This document shows, in pieces, positions 24,579 through 32,432 of a stretch of 35,255 bases of DNA. A program made the position numbers and the translations under genes. Under the pieces are notes generated by a model. The model did not search any database. It saw only the letters and a program-made list of their open reading frames with translations, and had not been told where the DNA came from. Positions within the stretch are counted from its first letter, which is position 1, and every line of letters begins with the position of its first letter. Source of the stretch: Gemmatimonadota bacterium (GTDB lineage Bacteria > Gemmatimonadota > Gemmatimonadetes > Gemmatimonadales > GWC2-71-9); NCBI GenBank assembly GCA_003222055.1, contig QHUT01000144.1, positions 1 to 35,255 of the forward strand, read 5' to 3'.

Positions 24579-25509
24579 GACGATCGCACCGGGTCGCACC
24601 CCACGCCTCTGCATCTGTGTCCCGACCTACAAGCGCCCGATCGGGTTGGCACGTCTGCTCCGAAGCATCGATCAGCTACGGTTCGAACGGGTCGGCGAGC
24701 CAGCGATCGAGGTCATCGTCGTGGACAACGACCCCGAAGCGTCGGCGGCCACAACGTGCGCAGAGCTTACCCACACGTCGCGCTGGCCGATCGTGTATGC
24801 GCCTGAGCCCCGACGGGGAATTGCATTCGCCCGCAACGCCGCGGTGCGCACGGCCCAGTCGGGCGGAGCCGAGTTGATCGCGTTCATCGACGACGACGAG
24901 GTGCCGGAACCCACCTGGCTCGACGAGCTGCTCGCGGCCATGGGCGAGTACCAGGCCGACTTCGTCGCCGGCCCGGTGCTACCGACGTTCGAGGGCCACG
25001 TGCCCGGATGGATCCTGAAGGGCAAGTTCTTCGAACGCCCGCGGCACCCGACCGGGACGCGCCTGGAACAAGCCGCCACGTGCAACGTGCTTCTACGCAC
25101 TCGCGTCTTCTACGAGCTGGGCCACGGCTTCGACGAGGGGCTGGGTCTCGCCGGCGGCGAGGACACCGATTTCTCTCTGCGCGCCTGGCACGCGGGCTGT
25201 GTGATCGTTTGGGCGGACGCCGCGATCGCTCACGAATGGAACCCCGTGAGCCGCGCACGAACGGCGTGGTTGCTGCGTCGCGCGTACGCCGTCGGCAACA
25301 ACTGGGGAGCGTTCGACCAGAGGCTCCACCCGCGGTTTCGTGGGGCGATGCGAGGGCTCGCGAAAGGGCTGGTGTCGCTGCCGGCGTCCGTCGTCCGGGG
25401 GCGGCACTCCATCGTCCAATCGCTTCAACTCGTGGCCGTCGGCGTGGGCTATCTGGCGGCGAGGGCCGGGTTCCGGTTCCCCGCATACCGGCACACTGAT
25501 GGTCACTGA
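24568..25509 (+). CDS. GT2 family glycosyltransferase, copy 2
   Basis: A 313-residue paralogue of the preceding gene, overlapping its end. An alternative ATG at 24547 would add 7 residues; neither start has a clear ribosome site. Motifs: LCICVPTYKRPIG, VVDNDPEAS, RGIAFARNAAV, FIDDDEVPEPTWLDELL (DDD 108-110), FFERPRHPTGTRL and the canonical GGEDTDFSLRAW (196-207), which carries the catalytic-base Asp. A C-terminal hydrophobic patch is shared with copy 1. It is part of the EPS operon and should extend the lipid-linked oligosaccharide. Donor and acceptor are unknown. Confidence 0.92.
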   Translation: MGAETIAPGRTPRLCICVPTYKRPIGLARLLRSIDQLRFERVGEPAIEVIVVDNDPEASAATTCAELTHTSRWPIVYAPEPRRGIAFARNAAVRTAQSGGAELIAFIDDDEVPEPTWLDELLAAMGEYQADFVAGPVLPTFEGHVPGWILKGKFFERPRHPTGTRLEQAATCNVLLRTRVFYELGHGFDEGLGLAGGEDTDFSLRAWHAGCVIVWADAAIAHEWNPVSRARTAWLLRRAYAVGNNWGAFDQRLHPRFRGAMRGLAKGLVSLPASVVRGRHSIVQSLQLVAVGVGYLAARAGFRFPAYRHTDGH

Positions 25510-26827
25510 CTCGGGCTCCGGGCAAGGCTGGAGCAGCCACTCCGACACTGCCCCGACGCCCATGGCGCGCCACCTGCTCATTCGCAAGATGCTGCGCGCT
25601 GGAGAGGTCTGCGCAACCGTTGTCGCATTGTTCGTCATCTCGCGGGCGGTCTTGCCGCTATTGCTGTGGGGCAGTGCCGAACTCGCGCGCGATACCGAAC
25701 CGCCTGTACTCATTGAACGGCTCCCTTACTGGCTTATCTATGCCTTTACAACGCTGCAATGTGTGCTGCGCCCACGTCAGCTGCTGCGCGCATTGGCCGA
25801 GAACCCGTTCGTAGCTGCCGTCGTCGCGATTGCCCTGCTCTCCACGTCCTGGTCGGTAGATCCAGGCACGCTGCGGCGCGCCTTCCAGTTGGGGATGTCG
25901 ACGTTGTTCGGCCTTTACTTAGCGTCGCGATATCGGTCGAGGGAGCTGTTGCGACAGCTAGCGATCGTACTCGGCGTGAGCGCGGTGCTGAGCGTTCTAT
26001 TCTCACTCATGCTACCTGAGTACGGCTTGGCACCCAACGAAGTGGCTTGGCAGGGTGTATTCACGCACAAGAACACGCTTGGACAAGCGATGCTCCTGGC
26101 AACCATAGTCTTCACGGTCGCAGCGGAACGCGGGAACGGTTTCCGATTCCTTGCCTGGGTGGGCACGGCCCTTGCGATCGCCCTTATCGTTCTGTCGCGT
26201 TCCATGACCGCCGTGCTCGTCCTCGGAGCGCTTGCTGTCGCGACGCCGTTGGCCCGCCTCTTGCGCCAAGGACGTGCTAAGTCCTTTGTGCTGCTGCTTG
26301 CCGTCTGCTGCGCGCTCTCGGTCGCCCTGTTGGTTGTCGTGAGAGACCGCCAGCTCGTCCTGAGTGCATTAGGCAGGGATGTCACGCTTACCGGTCGTAC
26401 TGCCCTTTGGGGGGAGGTCATCCAACGAATCGCGGACCGGCCGCTGCTTGGCTATGGTTACGGCGCGTTCTGGGTCAACGGTGCGGGGCCAGCCGAAGCA
26501 CTGCGCGCTGCCATCGGATGGGACACGCCGCATTCCCACAACGGCTTCTTGGACTTCTCGCTCGATCTCGGCCTGCTCGGATTGAGCGTTCTTGCCACCG
26601 GGCTTGCCCTTGCGGTGCGACGCGCTTGGAAACGATGGAGCCGCGATCCGAGTGCTGAAGCCCTATGGCCGCTTGTGTTCCTCGTAACCACCATACTGAT
26701 CGACCTGACGGAGAGCCCGCTGTATCAAGGGGGTCTCGTATGGCCATTGTTTGTCTTCGCCGCTACCGTCAGGGCCAAGCCAGCATTCGTTGGAGCCATT
26801 TCCAGCACCGGGCTCATTGATTCATGA
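25499..26827 (+). CDS. O-antigen polymerase/ligase family protein (Wzy-like)
   Basis: A 442-residue polytopic membrane protein with about 10-12 hydrophobic segments. Two signatures of the O-antigen ligase/ExoQ polymerase family are clear: the periplasmic-loop motif VFTHKNTLGQAM, and PHSHNGFLDFSLDLGLLGL after the large loop with TGRTALWGEVIQRIADRPLLGYGYGAFW. It would join flipped repeat units into the polymer on the periplasmic side. The ATG at 25499 overlaps the GT2 gene by 11 nt; MARHLL at 25562 is an alternative start. It is the last + strand gene of the main operon, and its stop overlaps the 3' end of the convergent FkbM gene by 14 nt. Confidence 0.88.
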   Translation: MVTDSGSGQGWSSHSDTAPTPMARHLLIRKMLRAGEVCATVVALFVISRAVLPLLLWGSAELARDTEPPVLIERLPYWLIYAFTTLQCVLRPRQLLRALAENPFVAAVVAIALLSTSWSVDPGTLRRAFQLGMSTLFGLYLASRYRSRELLRQLAIVLGVSAVLSVLFSLMLPEYGLAPNEVAWQGVFTHKNTLGQAMLLATIVFTVAAERGNGFRFLAWVGTALAIALIVLSRSMTAVLVLGALAVATPLARLLRQGRAKSFVLLLAVCCALSVALLVVVRDRQLVLSALGRDVTLTGRTALWGEVIQRIADRPLLGYGYGAFWVNGAGPAEALRAAIGWDTPHSHNGFLDFSLDLGLLGLSVLATGLALAVRRAWKRWSRDPSAEALWPLVFLVTTILIDLTESPLYQGGLVWPLFVFAATVRAKPAFVGAISSTGLIDS

Positions 26828-27584
26828 CGAAAGTAAAGTTCCACCTCTCTGTCTTGACCAGCTTATACCCGTGCTTCTTCAACGTCTTGATCGTGTCCAT
26901 GAATCGCTTCCGATCGAACCGATCTATGGAGTGCCCTTCGTCAAACTCGACCAAAAGACAATCTGGGAATATGCGATCGGAGATCATCTGTTCGAGAACC
27001 ACATACTCCGCCCCCTCGATATCCAATTTCAGGACATCGACGCGCTCGATGGCTTTGCTCTCCATGAATTCGCGGAGAGGAACGCACTCGGCAAGAAAAT
27101 GATCCTCCGTATGTTGCAGATTTACGAGCGAATAGCTGACGTGGCTCGGGTTCCTCGGCGCAAAGAATTTTAGCCGCTCTCTTCGCGACCACAACCCGAC
27201 TGGTGTGAATATGAAGCGCTCCTCGTCAAACACAGGCGTCGCATAGTCGTGATAGTTCAGGTCTTTGACAAGACCGCCGGATGCTTGCTGCAGAGAGTTG
27301 AGAACTGCCGAGACGTGCGCTACGGCCCTCGGCGTAGGATCCACCGTATAGACCGTCACGCCACGACCGACGAGCGAGATGTCAAATGAAATATCCTCGC
27401 CGGCGCCAGCGCAGACCGCGATCGCCCTCGACTTCAACAGGCGCGCGGGCAGCCACCATCCGCCGTCGCCGCTCCCCATCCGGATGAGATCGTCGGGACT
27501 TGCGTCGAGGAGGAAGTAGTTCCGGACCCGCCGGTCGAGTTGGACCAGCCGTCGGACGGCACGCTTCAACATCTCGCTGACCAT
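26814..27584 (-). CDS. FkbM family methyltransferase
   Basis: A 256-residue SAM-dependent methyltransferase. The SAM-binding region is AIAVCAGAGEDISFDISLVGRGVTVYTVDPTPRA; the FkbM hallmark is VDVLKLDIEGAEYVVLEQM, followed by CLLVEFDEGHS. In polysaccharide loci this family often O-methylates sugars. It is encoded opposite to the EPS operon and converges with the polymerase gene. Base composition is clearly less G+C-rich than that of the operon, as in the adjacent epimerase gene, which suggests a separately acquired cassette. An internal ATG 12 nt downstream (MLKRAVRRL) is an alternative start. The target sugar is unknown. Confidence 0.9.
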   Translation of the reverse strand: MVSEMLKRAVRRLVQLDRRVRNYFLLDASPDDLIRMGSGDGGWWLPARLLKSRAIAVCAGAGEDISFDISLVGRGVTVYTVDPTPRAVAHVSAVLNSLQQASGGLVKDLNYHDYATPVFDEERFIFTPVGLWSRRERLKFFAPRNPSHVSYSLVNLQHTEDHFLAECVPLREFMESKAIERVDVLKLDIEGAEYVVLEQMISDRIFPDCLLVEFDEGHSIDRFDRKRFMDTIKTLKKHGYKLVKTERWNFTFVMNQ

Positions 27585-27787
27585 CGCGACTATGGTGCCA
27601 CTCTTAGATCTTCATCATTGTTCATCGCTTCTCCGTAGATGCTCATTAGCGTATCGTGCCGGCGCATACATTCACTTCACCTTGGCGTTTTCGGCTTCCG
27701 AGTCCCTCGCCCCGCTCGCGCGCTGGCCCGCCGGGCGACAGATTGGAAACATCGCACCCTCTTGCGAGAAAGGACATCTCGGAGGTC
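27585..27787. other. Divergent intergenic region
   Basis: These 203 nt lie between the divergent FkbM and epimerase genes and should carry both promoters. No clear -35/-10 pair was found. The first half is A+T-richer than most of the window. GGAGG at 27781-27785, just before the epimerase ATG, is the only clear signal. Confidence 0.35.
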
Positions 27788-28735
27788 ATGGCTAGAATCT
27801 TGGTCACAGGCGGACTGGGTACGGTTGGCAAGGTACTGGTCTGGACCCTCAACAAGCGTGGGCACGCGGTCAAGGTATCCGGGATAGAGCACCATCACGA
27901 ACCGGACTATGTGCGATGTGATGTCGGGAGCTACATGCAGCTCTCACGAATCTTCGAGAATGAGGGTTTCGATTTCGTGTATCATCTCGCAGCCGAGTTT
28001 GGGCGGTGGAACGGTGAGGACTACTACGACCGCCTCTGGGTGTCCAACGTCGTCGGCACGAAGAACCTGCTGCGTATGCAAGAGAAGTACGGCTTCCGGC
28101 TGATCCATTTCAGCAGTTCCGAAGTCTACGGTGACTACGACGGGGTCATGACGGAAGACGTGATGGACAAGTACGAGATTCGCCAGCTAAACGACTATGC
28201 GTTGACCAAGTGGGTGAACGAGCAGCAGATCATGAACTCAGCCACAATGCATCACACGCAGTCCGTCCGCGTGCGCTTGTTCAACACGTACGGACCCGGC
28301 GAGTACTACTCGTCGTACCGCAGCGTGATTTGCGTCTTTATCTACCGTGCCTTGAAGGACCTGCCGTATAAGGTCTATCTCGGCCATCACCGGACCTCCT
28401 CCTATGTGACCGACACGTGCGAGACGCTCGCAAATATCGTTGACAACTTTAAGCCGGGTGAGGTCTACAACATCGGGGGGACGGAGTACCATGACATCAA
28501 GACGGTGTCTGATATGATTCTGGACTACCTCAAGAAGAAGGATACGCGCGTAGAGTATCTCCCCGCGGAGGCCTTCACGACTCGCGACAAGAAGGTCAGC
28601 CTGGACAAGGCGCTTCGCGATCTAAGCCATAGTCCTAAGGTTTCTCTGGTATCAGGCATAGCGCGCACTATCGATTGGATGCGCGACGTGTACGTCAGCA
28701 AAAAGGCACTGGTCCGGCTTGAAGAGTACCTCTGA
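27788..28735 (+). CDS. NAD-dependent epimerase/dehydratase (extended SDR)
   Basis: A 315-residue extended short-chain dehydrogenase acting on a nucleotide sugar. It has the Rossmann motif GGLGTVG (8-14), VYHLAAE, HFSSSEVYGD (catalytic Ser region 109-111), the YxxxK pair Y137/K141 in DYALTKW, and the substrate-side RLFNTYGPGEYYS. It resembles UDP-glucose 4-epimerase and dTDP-glucose 4,6-dehydratase relatives in surface polysaccharide loci; the sequence alone does not decide which. Start: ATG 27788 with GGAGG only 2 nt upstream (tight spacing). It converges with the UDP-GlcNAc 2-epimerase gene, 11 nt apart. Composition is lower in G+C than the main operon. Confidence 0.9.
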   Translation: MARILVTGGLGTVGKVLVWTLNKRGHAVKVSGIEHHHEPDYVRCDVGSYMQLSRIFENEGFDFVYHLAAEFGRWNGEDYYDRLWVSNVVGTKNLLRMQEKYGFRLIHFSSSEVYGDYDGVMTEDVMDKYEIRQLNDYALTKWVNEQQIMNSATMHHTQSVRVRLFNTYGPGEYYSSYRSVICVFIYRALKDLPYKVYLGHHRTSSYVTDTCETLANIVDNFKPGEVYNIGGTEYHDIKTVSDMILDYLKKKDTRVEYLPAEAFTTRDKKVSLDKALRDLSHSPKVSLVSGIARTIDWMRDVYVSKKALVRLEEYL

Positions 28736-28746
28736 TCCATTCATCG

Positions 28747-29835
28747 TCATGCGCCCGAGCTCGCCTCGAGCAGGTCTGCCGCGATGCGCTCGGCCGTTTG
28801 GCCATCCCACAGCTCAGGAATGCGACCGCGGCGGCCATCTGCCTGGGCCAGCGCTTCCAGGAGGCTACTTGCGTGCGGTCGCACTAGCCGGTTGGTGCCC
28901 TCGATCACCGTGATCGGCCGTTCGGTGTTCAGGCGGGCAGTGACACACGGCACGCCCAGTGCCGTCGTTTCTTCTTGGACACCACCCGAATCCGTCACCA
29001 CCACGCGGGCGTTTGCCATGAGGCCGAGAAAGGTTCGATACGGGAGGGGTCCCAGCAGGCGGAACCCCGCCGTGGCAGGCGGCAGCTCGAACTCGACCGC
29101 GCGGGATTGGGTCCTTGGGTGTGCGGGGAACAACACAGGTTCTCGGCGCCCAGCTTCTTGCATGGCTGTCCATAGCTGCCGAAGCGTGTCCGGGTGATCA
29201 ACGTTACTGGGCCGATGCAGAGTTACGAGTACGTAGTGCCGTGCCTTGATTTCGTACTCTCGCAGAAGTGTTGCGTGGTCGATCGTCGGTAGCTGCGCGC
29301 GGAGCGTATCGACCATGATGTTTCCGACGAGTCTCACTCGTTCTGTTGAGATGCCCTCGTGCACCAGGTTCTCGCAGGCGTCACGGCTCGGCGCATACAG
29401 TCGGTCCGACAGGCGATCGGTCAATACGCGGTTGATCTCCTCGGGCATGGTCCAATCTCGCGACCGCAGGCCGGCTTCGACGTGTGCGATGGGCACCCCA
29501 GCCTTGGCGGCCACAAGCGCGCAAGCGATCGTGCTGTTGACGTCGCCGAAGACCACGACCCAGCGAGGTGTATGACTGTCGAGGAGACGCTCGAACCGCA
29601 CCATGATGCCTGCGGTCTGCTGAGCGTGCGATCCAGTACCGACCTCGAGATTGACCTCCGGTTCAGGAACGCCGAGCTCCTCGAAGAAACTCCCGGACAT
29701 CGCGTGGTCATAATGCTGGCCGGTATGGGTAATCATGAGCCGGGGCCCCTTCCGCGCTGCGAGCGCCCGATACAGCGGGGCGAGCTTCACGAAGTTGGGC
29801 CGTGTCCCAGCGACCAGCATGAAGTCGAGGTCCAT
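28747..29835 (-). CDS. wecB: UDP-N-acetylglucosamine 2-epimerase (non-hydrolysing)
   Basis: A 362-residue enzyme converting UDP-GlcNAc to UDP-ManNAc. Family landmarks: MLVAGTRPNFVKLAPLYRAL, THTGQHYDHAMSGSFFEELG, VVFGDVNSTIACALVAAK, HVEAGLRSRDWTMPEEINR, LVTLHRPSNVD and TDSGGVQEETTALGVPC. The length is normal. The start at 29835 is chosen from the family N terminus; the frame is open for another 80 codons that are not family-like. On the same strand upstream is a WecG/TagA-type transferase, which in other systems transfers ManNAc or ManNAcA, so the two probably work together. No UDP-ManNAc dehydrogenase (wecC) is seen here. Confidence 0.93.
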   Translation of the reverse strand: MDLDFMLVAGTRPNFVKLAPLYRALAARKGPRLMITHTGQHYDHAMSGSFFEELGVPEPEVNLEVGTGSHAQQTAGIMVRFERLLDSHTPRWVVVFGDVNSTIACALVAAKAGVPIAHVEAGLRSRDWTMPEEINRVLTDRLSDRLYAPSRDACENLVHEGISTERVRLVGNIMVDTLRAQLPTIDHATLLREYEIKARHYVLVTLHRPSNVDHPDTLRQLWTAMQEAGRREPVLFPAHPRTQSRAVEFELPPATAGFRLLGPLPYRTFLGLMANARVVVTDSGGVQEETTALGVPCVTARLNTERPITVIEGTNRLVRPHASSLLEALAQADGRRGRIPELWDGQTAERIAADLLEASSGA

Positions 29836-30170
29836 CGTTGAGTGGGCTTCCGAGCCTTCCCACGTTCCTCTGCTGTGCCGTCCGGCAGACGGCGGTGCGT
29901 TTAGCGTCTCCTCACAACTCTGCTCCGGTATGATGCCAGTCGCGTCCACTGTGCGCCAGGGAGACTTCGAGGTGCTGGGCTCGTGCTCGGGCAGAGTCGG
30001 GTGGCATGGTTGATTCCGCTTGCCGCATTTGTCGTCGCTCGGAAGCGCTTGTGCCGCCACGAGGACCCACCGCAAACAGCGAGGAGGAACCTCACTTGTG
30101 GTATGACCCGCTCCGGCCTTCAGGTCGTTGAGCCTAGACGGTTTGAAGGCGTGTCAGTTTCCAACGGCGC
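29836..30170. other. Intergenic stretch between wecB and the WecG/TagA-type gene
   Basis: No gene is recognised in these 335 nt. On the - strand the wecB frame continues upstream without stops, but its translation is not family-like. No strong promoter, terminator or repeat was seen. The distance suggests wecB may have its own promoter rather than depend on the transferase gene. Confidence 0.35.
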
Positions 30171-30974
30171 TCATCCGTACCCCAGTTCCTTGTTAGGCGC
30201 CGGCGCGTCCATGGGGTTATAGCGCTTTAGCCCCGTCGCCTGCAGGGCCAAGTGCCCGAGGAAGAGTGGGTTCAGGTATAGGTAGCGCCGCCATAACCTG
30301 CGAGGCTCGCGGTACAGTCGATACAACCATTCCAAACCTACGCTCTGCAGTCGGGGGGGAGCCTGCTTCACCAGACCGGCGTGCACGTCGAACGCCCCGC
30401 CCACCGCCAGGATCGGCATCTGAAGCGCCTCGCGATACTCGTAGGCCCAGACTTCCTGCCGGGGACATCCGAGCCCGACGAAGGTGAGCTTGGCGCCGCT
30501 CGATCGGATCCGGGCGATCACGTCGCGCTTTTCGCCCGCCGAAAGCATCCGGAACTTGGACGGCTCTGCTCCGGCAATGCGCAGTCCGGCGAACCGCACC
30601 AGCAGGCGGCGTTGTAGCGCGGCCAGGACCTCCGGACGGCTCCCATACAAAAAGATCGGCAGCCCGCGTGCCGCCGCGGCTTCACACAGCTTGAGCGTGA
30701 GCGTAGGGCCGTAAACCCGGTCCCGGAGCCGCACCCCGTGCAGCCAGTTGAGCGCCCATCGGACCGGCTGCCCATCCGGTACGACGAGATCGAGTCGGTT
30801 CAGCCGATGTCGATGGGTTGGGTCCAGCACCCCCGTCATGATACCGTGCACCGCGAGCGCGCTCACGGTCAGCGGTACACCTCGTTCCGCGCACTGCACG
30901 ACGCGCTCCACGGTGGTCCGGTAGTCCACGCCATCCACCCAGACTCCCAAGACGTTCCGCTTGGTACTCGACAT
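30171..30974 (-). CDS. WecG/TagA/CpsF family glycosyltransferase
   Basis: A 267-residue GT26 enzyme. Signatures: LGVWVDGVDYRTTVERV at the N terminus, TVSALAVHGIM, DLVVPDGQPVRWAL (PDGQP 66-70), GPTLTLKLCEAAAARGLPIFLYG and FVGLGCPRQEVWAYE. The C-terminal PRLQSVGLEWLYRLYREPRRLWRRYL helix is the basic appendage that contacts the membrane in this family. WecG and TagA transfer ManNAcA or ManNAc to lipid-PP-GlcNAc. Together with the adjacent UDP-GlcNAc 2-epimerase, this suggests ManNAc in the product. No Shine-Dalgarno site precedes the ATG. Confidence 0.92.
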   Translation of the reverse strand: MSSTKRNVLGVWVDGVDYRTTVERVVQCAERGVPLTVSALAVHGIMTGVLDPTHRHRLNRLDLVVPDGQPVRWALNWLHGVRLRDRVYGPTLTLKLCEAAAARGLPIFLYGSRPEVLAALQRRLLVRFAGLRIAGAEPSKFRMLSAGEKRDVIARIRSSGAKLTFVGLGCPRQEVWAYEYREALQMPILAVGGAFDVHAGLVKQAPPRLQSVGLEWLYRLYREPRRLWRRYLYLNPLFLGHLALQATGLKRYNPMDAPAPNKELGYG

Positions 30975-31322
30975 TAGGGTGTGCCAGAAAGGTCGTCGTA
31001 ACTAGGAAAACATCGTGAAACGAACCCGTCAAGACGGCTGCAGGGACGCCCGACAAGACGGATCGTCTCGAGTCGGAGTGCGCAGCGTAGTATCGATCCA
31101 GCGCGTGGCGTTGCAGCGATCGGGCCGAAGGCACACATTGTGATTGTGAGCGCAAGCGACTGTCCCTCCAAACGCGAAGCCCTGCGCAGCCCGACGTCCA
31201 TGTCGGAGTGTATCGGGGGCTGCGGGCGGATCGTTCAGAGCCCTCACTCGAGCTGCCGTTGCGCTCTGGAATTGTCATCGACGGCCTCCGTATAGCCGCA
31301 TCTGCGTGAGCCAGGGGACGCT
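30975..31322. other. Divergent intergenic region
   Basis: These 348 nt lie between the divergent WecG/TagA-type gene and the deacetylase-like gene. No gene or RNA was recognised. AGGGG (31313-31317) is the ribosome site of the + strand gene. No convincing promoter pair was found, although both genes need one here. Confidence 0.35.
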
Positions 31323-32417
31323 ATGCTGCAACTCGTCTTCACCCTCGATTACGAAATCCATGGCAACGGCGATGGCTGCCCGCTTGAGTTGATGGTTGAG
31401 CCCACCGATCGCATGCTTGATCTGTTCGACTGCTACGGTGCGAAGCTTACCATCATGGCCGAAGTCGCGGAGATCCTTCGGTTTCGCGAGCACGCCGTAA
31501 CTACCGGCCGTGATCAGTTCGGCTACGAGGCCATCGTGGGACAGCTCCGCAGGGCGGTCGCCTCGGCGCATGATGTGCAACTGCACCTTCACCCGAGCTA
31601 TTGCCGCGCAGTTTATCGGGACGGACGGTGGCAGCAGGATTACGCCTCCTACGATCTCGCTCGACTCGGTCATGACCGGCTCGTCAAGCTGATCGGGGTT
31701 GGCAAAGCATACCTCGAGGACACCCTGCGAGGGGCGCGGTCTCATTACACGTGCTCGGTGTTTCGAGCGGGCCATTGGTCGATGCACCCGTCGCGTGATG
31801 TCGTTGAGGCTCTCGCGACCGACGGGATTCGGATCGACACATCGGTGTTCAAATGGGGTCGCCGAGATAGCCTCGTGAAGTTCGACTACGGGGCAGCTTG
31901 GCATAGGTTCGTCCCGTGGCCGATCGACGTTGCCGACGTCTGCAAGCCTGATCCGATGGGCTCCGTCTTCGAGGTGCCGATCTGCGCGGAACATCGACCC
32001 TGGTGGGCGTTCGTGACTCTGTATCGCCTGCACCGTATGCTGCAAAGCCGAGTGCACAGACTCGGTGTTGGCTACTCGGGGAACAAGACCAACTCGATCT
32101 CCTCCATCACCCGTGCCGCTGGCTCGGCATTCAAACGGCACGCCTGGAAGCTCGATTTCAATCAGTGCACTGGACGACAACTTGTGAGGGCCCTGCGCCG
32201 CGCGGAGCGAGAAAACCGCGGCGCCCCGTGCGCCTTACCGATTGTTCTCATCGGTCACTCTAATTTCTTCACTCGCGCGAACGTGCGAAACCTTCGGCTG
32301 GTGCTAGAATATGTCGCCCGCCGTCAGAATCGCTTCGCGTTCGCGAGGTTCGATGAGGTCGACTTTGACGCGATCCGTCGCGGTTTTCATGGGGCACGCA
32401 GCACCGACAACGCGTAG
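31323..32417 (+). CDS. Polysaccharide-deacetylase-fold protein (NodB-like)
   Basis: A 364-residue protein with the layout of a divergent NodB/glycoside-hydrolase-deacetylase barrel. It starts MLQLVFTLDYEIHGNGDG, where D9 and E11 stand in place of TFDD. It then has AHDVQLHLHPSY (H88, H90, likely metal ligands), VFRAGHWSMHPS (third motif) and a late GHSNFF. No signal peptide is present. AGGGG lies 5 nt before the ATG. Similar proteins are often encoded in surface polysaccharide clusters, where they may deacetylate an intermediate; activity is not established by the sequence. It is the second such protein in the locus and is not closely similar to the one at 22471-23607. Confidence 0.72.
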   Translation: MLQLVFTLDYEIHGNGDGCPLELMVEPTDRMLDLFDCYGAKLTIMAEVAEILRFREHAVTTGRDQFGYEAIVGQLRRAVASAHDVQLHLHPSYCRAVYRDGRWQQDYASYDLARLGHDRLVKLIGVGKAYLEDTLRGARSHYTCSVFRAGHWSMHPSRDVVEALATDGIRIDTSVFKWGRRDSLVKFDYGAAWHRFVPWPIDVADVCKPDPMGSVFEVPICAEHRPWWAFVTLYRLHRMLQSRVHRLGVGYSGNKTNSISSITRAAGSAFKRHAWKLDFNQCTGRQLVRALRRAERENRGAPCALPIVLIGHSNFFTRANVRNLRLVLEYVARRQNRFAFARFDEVDFDAIRRGFHGARSTDNA

Positions 32418-32432
32418 GTAGCCAGTAAAGGC

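Noticed and set aside
30682-31278. 198-residue - strand frame overlapping the WecG/TagA-type gene and its upstream region
   Set aside because: No motifs; it overlaps a certain gene in another frame and does not resemble any family.
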